A stretch of DNA of 34,368 bases from Dissophora ornata (Eukaryota > Mortierellomycota > Mortierellomycetes > Mortierellales > Mortierellaceae). Under the pieces are notes generated by a model. That model was not told the DNA's origin, did not search any database, and saw only the letters and a list, made by a program, of their open reading frames with translations. Below, piece by piece: positions 28,090 to 34,368 of this stretch. Numbering within the stretch: position 1 is the stretch's first letter; each line of letters starts with the position of its first letter. Made by a program: the position numbers and the translations under genes. Where the stretch lies: assembly GCA_025201705.1 (NCBI GenBank), contig MU616884.1:1-34368 (forward strand). Reading direction: 5' to 3'.

Positions 28090-31000
28090 TCTTGCAGTAG
28101 TCGCTCCTGTTCGTTGGCACCTTGCTGCTGTTTGTTAAGCTGCTCCAATCGACTCTGAGAATCCTTCTTCACAGCCGCGCGACGGCTTACCCACTCTTGC
28201 TGGATCTTACGCTCTAGCTCCTGTGACACCGAGGGATCTGCATCCTCGGGGTAAAACTCGTTACTCGCTCTCCCTGGTGTTGATACTGATCCTTCCTCAG
28301 AACGTTGATTCATGCTTCCCCGTCGACTGGCACGTCCGTAACTAGGCTCCGGAATATCAACATCATCCTCTCCTGGTCCAAACGCACTGAGCCGCATGCT
28401 GTTCATCCTCGAAGTCGCTGCCGCCGGAGTTTCCTTGACAGTGCCTCCGCCTCCGCTTCCAATTCCGCTGGCACTTCCGCTTCCGGTGCTTCCAGTCAGA
28501 CTTGCGTGACCACTTTCAGAGTTGCTACGGTTATGGCTTGCTCTCTTCTTGATCGGCCCATTGTGGTGCTTTTGAGAAGAAGATCCGGGAGACGAACCGC
28601 CGCTGTTATTGCTACCAGTAGGGGGCCCAACGGATGACAGAGCTGCCGATATAATAATCGACCCAGATCCATAGCCAGAGTTATTCGAGTAATTCGAGTA
28701 TGCTCCTGCAGACTGCCTGGAGGACGAGCCGGCTCCAAAAGACGAACCCATCGAATAAGCGCTGGCCTGACTCTTCCGGGCTTCTTTACTACCATCGTTC
28801 TCATCCCCGCTGAGATGCACTACGATCTGCGAGGAAGACGATTGTGAAGAGTTGCTGATCTTCTCTCCACTTTTACGTCGGTGCTGGTGTTGCAACTGTT
28901 GTGAGATAGCATGTTTGCGGTCCCCAAAGGCACCCACAGAGACCTCGCCCGAAGTGTTGGTCACGTCTGAGAGCTCGCCTGTCCACGCGGTATAAGTTGA
29001 GAGGGACTCTGACGGCATCATGAACGAATGACGATCAAGTCGATGTCCTTGCTGCTGTGGGGACTGTTGCTGATGCTGTTGATGCTGTTGATGCTGGCCA
29101 TCATCCTGGGTCTCTTGACTGGTAGCAGTGCCTCGACCAACATTGTCTTTTCCAGTGGATGGACGTCGCCTGACGACACCGAAGCTGTCTACAGATCCTA
29201 TGCGTTCCTGTGAATGTTGCTGCTGTTGCCGCTGGGGAGAAGGTGTTTGAGCAGGATGAGGAGAGAGCAATTGCTGATTGTGCGCGCGACTTGCCAGAGA
29301 CACGTCGTCAAGAGGGCCAATTGCGCTCTCGCGGTAATAGGGTTGGTTGTTTGTCCCCGGAATCGGCGCCTGCTGCTGCTGCTGCTGTTGAGGTTGTTGA
29401 GGTTGTTGAGGTTGTTGATGCTGCTGAGCATGTTGCTGCTGCTGGACCTGTTGTTGTTGCTGCTGCTGGACCTGCTGCTGGACCTGCTGCTGCTTATGGT
29501 AACTTCCACCTCGCATCACCGCGTTATAGTGGTTTAGAACATCATTGGTCGACGCAAAGTTGGTCTTTGTCTCGTACCAAGCGGAAGTCAATGGTCGAGG
29601 CAACGTTGTGGCTGATGCGATCGTAGGAGACGCTGTTGATGCAGGTGAAGGAGGCGTGGCAGGACCCTGACCTGGAGGAAACGGTTCACCAGTCGATGGA
29701 CCGCCTTGAGCAATCCTTGACTCGAAAGACTCACGGACTCTGTAAGGGCTTTTAGCAGGAGGCGACACAACACGCTGTAGCGGCGACCCTGGCTCTTGTT
29801 GGTGCTGGGGCTGCGGCTGGCGCGGTGATGGTGCTGAGGATGGCTCAAGGCTGCTGCGGATGGGCGAAAAGGAAGCTACCGCGGGCGGTGCCATAGGCCT
29901 GCTCACCAATGCAGTGGCAGGAGTAGCCTGGCGATATACAAGAACTTACAACGGTTAGTCATCTGCGAGAAAGAAAATATCAAAGTAGCGTGACAAGAGG
30001 TCGGATCATAAATTTACTCGCCTCTGAAAGTGCTGTGGGAGATGCCAGGGGCGCTGCGGATGTTGAAGCTGCTGTCGGCGCTTGCGAAGGAGGCATGGTA
30101 GCGGAGGCATTCATAATGATATGCGCAGGAACGATGTGGTCCTTGTACATCCGATTCGCCATCTCTAGGAACTGTGGGTCCACCACAGTGTCAACAGAGC
30201 GTCTTGGTCGCACTCCTGGCGGTGTCGTTGGGGTCGTTGGGGTCGTCGGCATGCTTGAACCGAGACGTCCAGTGCTCTTGGCGTTCGCCGCCTCTGTTGG
30301 GATAGGCGGTGGTGGAGCTTTGTACTTCTTTGAGCTCGCAGCTCTCCTGTTTAACAAATCGCTCCCTTCGTCTTGCGGATCCAAGGACGAGCCGGCAGGG
30401 ACTGGATCCTGATCTGCATCGCCATCCAGATATCGTGTGCCCGCAGACGGATACGGGTCTGCCATCAGAAACCCTGTCATCGTAGGTGTCATGTTCAACT
30501 CTAACGGCTGGATTCCCTGAGCCTGAGGTTCGTATGGCAGTGGTGGAGGCGTCGTGGGTGTCGCTCCATCGAACGATGACTTCCTCAATCCAAAGTAGTC
30601 CGTCTCCATGGATGGTCGTGGCTTTGAAGACCGCTGTTGTTGCTGTGCTGCGAATGCTAAAGCTCCTGCATCGACTCGCGCAGTCACATTGGATCGCCGT
30701 TGCTGAGATGTAGGCGACAGCAAAGGTTCATCTGTCGTCGTCAAGTTTGGGGTTGATGCGGGCGATTGGAGAATGGGTTTAGAGGTACTAGAGGAATTCG
30801 ACGCCCTCCGCTTCACCTGCGCGTATTCATTACTTCTCCTTGGTCCAATCGTAAGTTGCGCGCCCGTAATGGAACTTGTGCGAGCTCTGATGGCCGGTGT
30901 AGGGGAATTAGGCGGCACCATTCCTGCTCGACCAAGTGAGGGTATGACACCGCCTGTCTGTTCCAACGGAGCTTGAGTGCTATTCCTTGTCTTAAGGATA

Positions 31001-33262
31001 CCTGTTAGCGGCGCCACAGCGGGTTTGGGTGTCGCTGTTGTTGCTTTGGCCGTTACAATGGTGTTTTTGGAATGGGTCGTTGAGGGGGTCAAAGCCGGTT
31101 GTTCAGGATTGGCCTGGACAAAGGTCGTGAGATCATCCGTTATTGGCGCTGAGGTCGTTACATTTGGCGCTGTCATGTTGTCGTTCCAGGTGCGCTCATC
31201 AGGAAGGATGGTTTGTTCTAGTCCGGCAATAATACCTGCCCGATCCAAGTCTCCGTGCTGAGCCAACCACCTTTTCATAACCTCCACATCCTTGACATCC
31301 TCGTAATAATTGCTGGGACTGCCAGAATTCCGTCTAGAGTCGGCGACCTTCAGCTTAGAGTTGGCTTCAGCAGCATCGACTGCCTTGTTTTCATCCTTCG
31401 TTTGACCTCGCGCTTTTTCGATATATGACTTGCTCTTTGTGTTAACTGGGGAGTTGCTTGGACTGGGCAAGGCCCCGGGTCTCCGAACAATCTCCATGGA
31501 GCTGCTCCCACCATCCTCCTCTGCAATCAGCTGCATCTCGTTAACCATTGCCGTAATGGATCCCATACGCTCTCTGCGCATAGGCTCATAGTAGCTGTAC
31601 CGCTGGGGTTGCGGCGTTTGAGGCTGACCGCTATCCAAGGGATGCGCGAGGCCGGTATGGACCGTGAGGCCATGGAGGCTAGAAGGGTGGCCGTTATCGA
31701 CCCCATGCATGGAGTCGCTCTCTAGATACATACTATCGCGAATACGCTTCGCATCCTTGACAGTTCTTCGGACGCGCTTTTGGAACCTTGAGCCTGGATC
31801 GTTTTCGGGTTTTGTCAGGACGTCAACCGAGGGATAGAGCAGAAACATTGCGGCGGGGTAGACCATAATGAGGACTGTGCTCCAGAGCGCGCCATGCAGA
31901 TCGTTGACCGCCTGTGCCAAAACAGGGTTCTTTTCTGGAGAGACCAACGTAAACTCATAGAGGACTCCAAGAATGAGAATGGCAAACATACTACCAATGA
32001 GCCAGTAGACACAGTAGATATAGTAAGACAGTTGAAGCGTCGTGGAGGTGTCGTCTCCGTTGACGTTTCTTGAGTCTCGCTCGAGGGATCGTAATCGTCT
32101 GCATGTCAGAATGTAGCCGACAATGATGGCCAAACCAAACAACAGCAGACACAGGTCTGATATACGTGAAGCTCTAGTCCAGTCATGCAGTCCGTAGCCG
32201 ACTCCTAGTATGGCGATGATCGGCAGGACAAGCGCAAGTGCAGCAATGATGTAGTAGTAATACATCTCAGCCCTTGACATAAAATCGCCCTCGTCAACCA
32301 AGACCTCTACATGACGACACCAGTATGTGTTCAGCAACAGCAGGCAGGCCATCAAACCACATTGTGAGAGTCTGAGCACAAGCCCTAGCACGAACAAGAA
32401 GTGCTGATCAGCCTGGGAGTAGAGCGCGATGGGCTTCATGGACAGGACGTAGTAGTACGTGTTCGCGCCAGAGGGTTGGGGCATAGCCGCGATGTCCCAC
32501 GTTGGGTTCTGGGCCATGTCCCGGAACGAGACATTAAAAGGGAAGGTGAAAGGACTCGGTGCTGATGGTACAGCTATATCTACGGGAGCACTGGGGGCTA
32601 TGTATATGCCCGCCATAGATTCTTTGTATAGTACCCGAGCGAGCATTGCAGTGTAGATGGCCATCAGGGTCAGGGATACACAAGCGAACCAGGTGACAAT
32701 GGCCCTTGTGTTGAATCCAGGCTTGAAAGCCGCAAAACCGCGCGTTGTGAGCACTCGAGCAATAATGAAGATCTAGACCGATGTGGTGCGACCGCAAAAG
32801 AGGAAGGGATAAGAAACAACGAATGTGAGCGTAGGGGACGAAGGATAGTATGGACTATTAGCGTAGGTCGATCGGTTTGGATAGCCGCGCGAGCAGCACA
32901 GCATGCAGGGGGGCAAGGGATCGAAAACAGTTCCAGAGAAGAAGTCGGAATAAGAGAAAGTGCATTAAAAAATAGAAAATGTATAAGGGGTCTGGAAACA
33001 TGTATGGCAGCGCGGAGAGAAGTTGGGTTGGCGAGGTTGGGGTGGAGGGAGGAATGATAGTCGATGATGTATCCAGCAAGAGGCAACCATGGTTGACAGT
33101 GGAATGGTGGGTGAAATGTTGGTGAGTGCACGTACCAGGACAATAAAGCTGACCACACCAGTATGGACTGCCTGCGTTGGCGGATCCTGCTGCAAAACTA
33201 CAAGCGCGTTGACAGGAAATGTTAGAAAGAGCAGCCGTGGCGAGGCATTGCTTTGGATCCAT
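27012..33262 (-). CDS. Polytopic membrane protein with very long Ser/Pro/Gln-rich tail (receptor-like)
   Basis: Two long exons are secure: one from 32772 or 32753 down to 30018, and one from 29944 to 27012. They join in phase with donor GTAAAT and acceptor TGTAAG, with GACTAAC as branch site. The alternative CCAG acceptor at 29928 breaks the frame. The first exon codes for six membrane spans: AIVTWFACVSLTLMAIYTAML, FLFVLGLVLRLSQCGLMACLL, IIAALALVLPIIAILGVGYGL, ISDLCLLLFGLAIIVGYILTC, YWLIGSMFAILILGVLYEF and WSTVLIMVYPAAMFLLYP, with an extracellular loop carrying NVS. The remaining roughly 1500 residues are low-complexity, with many Ser/Thr-Pro sites and several poly-Gln tracts, ending in RWEMLGPPPRNNRG. 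The 5' end is uncertain. A Cys-rich exon 33262-33136 (MDPKQCLATAALSNISCQR and on to YCP) fits by phase only if the acceptor is CGAG at 32754, giving 1931 aa. It resembles a fungal GPCR-like or channel-like protein with a signalling tail; no specific family is recognised. Confidence 0.65.
28067..28091 (-). repeat. CTG/CAG tract coding poly-Gln
   Basis: About eight CTG units (CAG on the coding strand), flanked by TTG/CTT units, code for a run of Gln in the tail of the membrane protein. Pure trinucleotide runs such as this are prone to length change. Confidence 0.9.
29371..29495 (-). repeat. Compound Gln-rich repeat (CTG)n and GAGGTTGTT units
   Basis: CTG/TTG triplets surround three to four copies of the 9-nt unit GAGGTTGTT, coding QQP repeats, followed by more Gln runs with interspersed Val and His. 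A smaller CTGTTGATG cluster lies at about 29065-29096 (QHQQHQ). Confidence 0.85.
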
Positions 33263-34368
33263 CGATGCGGTTGTGCTGTACGTGGTGCAACTGAGGCTGC
33301 AGGAAGAGACACCTACATGGCCGATCCATTGGCATGGGCTGGATATTGGTGATATGTTGAACAGAGCGACTTCTACAGCGACTTTGAAGAACTGTCTTTT
33401 GCTACGACCATGAGACTGAGTGCAGGGGTTATGGCTGGAGTTGGTTGTGAAGAAAAAAAGGAAAGAAGACTGGAGGAAGGCGAAGACGAAGGAAGTAAAT
33501 CGGCGGGCAAAAATGCGAGGGAAAAAGGTCGAGAGCGAGGCCGAGAGCGAGGCCGAGAATAGGCGTGCGGTGTGGAGCAACGGTTGCCAGCCAGGGGTAA
33601 AAGGTGCGAGCGGGTTCAGGGGGAAGAAAAAGGGTGAAGATAACAAGAGTGAGAGACTCTGCTGGAAGGGTGCGTTGCTTTGTCAGTCAAGAAGTGTGCA
33701 CTGATGAGGGTCGTTGATGAGAGATGGGACAGAGACAAGGAGAGGCCACAATGAGGAGGAGGAGGAGAAGGAGAAGGAGGAGGAGGAGGACACAGCATTC
33801 AACGGGGAGGGAGGGAGGAAGAGAGGGTGGAGAATCGCCCGATCGAAGGATTGCGGATGGAAAAGAAGGGCCTGGGTGATGGATGATGGGTCGCGCTATG
33901 CTCTTCGTTCTCGTTCCCCCAAGGCCAACAGGACACAGACGGTTTTGAATTCGCTGTAGTCTACTGTGTACATGCAGACATGCACCTCTATCCTCACGCG
34001 CTCTCATCGATCATCCAATACATCCATCCCACCACAAGGATGCAATAATTATAGACCCCAGCCAGCGCACAAGATGTACTGTTCATGTACATCCTCGGGA
34101 CCGCCATCCAACCGCGCTATCCTCTCGCCACATGCCTGTGCGGCAGCGTCTGCACCCGCCGTCTACAACAAACACCGCAATTAATAATAAAATATGTCGA
34201 CAACTGCCGCGGCAGCATACATCGCATGGGAACAGCGCGCCGGGACCAATGAAGAATAGGCCAGACGCACTGCCAGAAGATATTCTCTCCAAAAAAAAAA
34301 AAAAAAAAAATAAACAAGGCTCTCATATTGTACACAACCGGCTCTCGCCCTTTCCTTTCCTTTCTTTC
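33263..34368. other. 5' flank of the membrane protein gene, simple-sequence-rich
   Basis: No separate gene is supported. The minus strand is strongly pyrimidine-rich (GA-rich on the given strand) from about 33440 to 33840, as expected for a promoter and leader. It includes two copies of the 12-nt unit GAGAGCGAGGCC (33531-33554), GGA/GAA triplets at 33754-33791, and a run of 20 A at 34291-34310. On the minus strand the frame stays open from 33646 through the Cys-rich exon, so the leader could contain a longer N-terminus. AATAATAAAATATG at about 34184-34197 could be a poly(A) signal of a plus-strand transcript. Confidence 0.4.

Noticed and set aside
29214..29537. Poly-Leu plus-strand frame
   Set aside because: It is the complement of the CAG/CTG poly-Gln repeats of the minus-strand gene; no biological peptide is implied.
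29895..29979. Two separate minus-strand genes split between 29980 and 29909
   Set aside because: The gap is too short for a terminator plus promoter. GTAAAT, GACTAAC and TGTAAG form an in-phase intron joining the frames.
1..34368. tRNA, 5S rRNA, CRISPR array or prokaryotic operon
   Set aside because: No B-box (GGTTCRANNCC) with matching cloverleaf, no 5S core, no regular direct repeats with spacers and no ribosome-binding sites were seen. The intron-containing genes make it fungal nuclear DNA.

Overview
This is eukaryotic nuclear DNA, almost certainly from a filamentous fungus of the Mucoromycota and most likely the Mortierellomycotina (Mortierella and relatives). The basis is: spliceosomal introns of 70-400 nt with GT-AG (once GC-AG) ends and CTAAC/CTGAC-like branch sites; CT-rich promoter blocks; long proteins rich in Ser, Pro and Gln; and one very large leucine-rich-type gene whose N-terminal and central blocks I recognise from memory as a family expanded in Mortierella. 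No search could be run, so the lineage call is an inference.

Layout. 194-2254 (+) is RCL1, an 18S rRNA-processing factor, in seven exons. 2.3-5.6 kb is a gene-poor, simple-sequence-rich interval. A TATA box near 5654 probably starts a transcript with a spliced leader that reaches the single-exon gene 7816-11076 (+), a 1086-aa disordered protein ending in a cluster of four CxxC pairs. Converging on it is a five-exon minus-strand gene (13026-11374) for a conserved fungal protein of unknown function, one intron of which holds a 66-nt homopolymer. Next is a divergent pair: a Sel1-repeat protein (16192-14084, minus, four exons) with a mitochondrial-type N-terminus but a CaaX-type C-terminus, and a RanBP2-type zinc-finger protein (16423-17589, +), also with a mitochondrial-type N-terminus. 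They share about 230 bp of promoter. 17755-19509 (minus) is a Thr-rich single-pass membrane protein.

19.5-22.5 kb is mostly non-coding. 22558-26386 (+) is the large lineage-type leucine-rich protein (1252 aa, one 70-nt intron), followed about 230 bp later by a decayed copy of its own 3' end. The right end is filled by a polytopic membrane protein with an approximately 1500-residue Ser/Pro/Gln-rich cytoplasmic tail (minus strand, 27012 to about 33262), whose 5' exon is not fully resolved.

The genes do not form one pathway. The window mixes housekeeping genes (RCL1, the mitochondrial-type divergent pair), signalling or cell-surface proteins (the Thr-rich protein and the polytopic receptor-like protein) and one accessory, fast-evolving locus (22.5-26.8 kb). 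The accessory locus and the dual-signal Sel1 protein are the best leads for undescribed biology. I found no tRNA, rRNA, CRISPR array or intact transposon.
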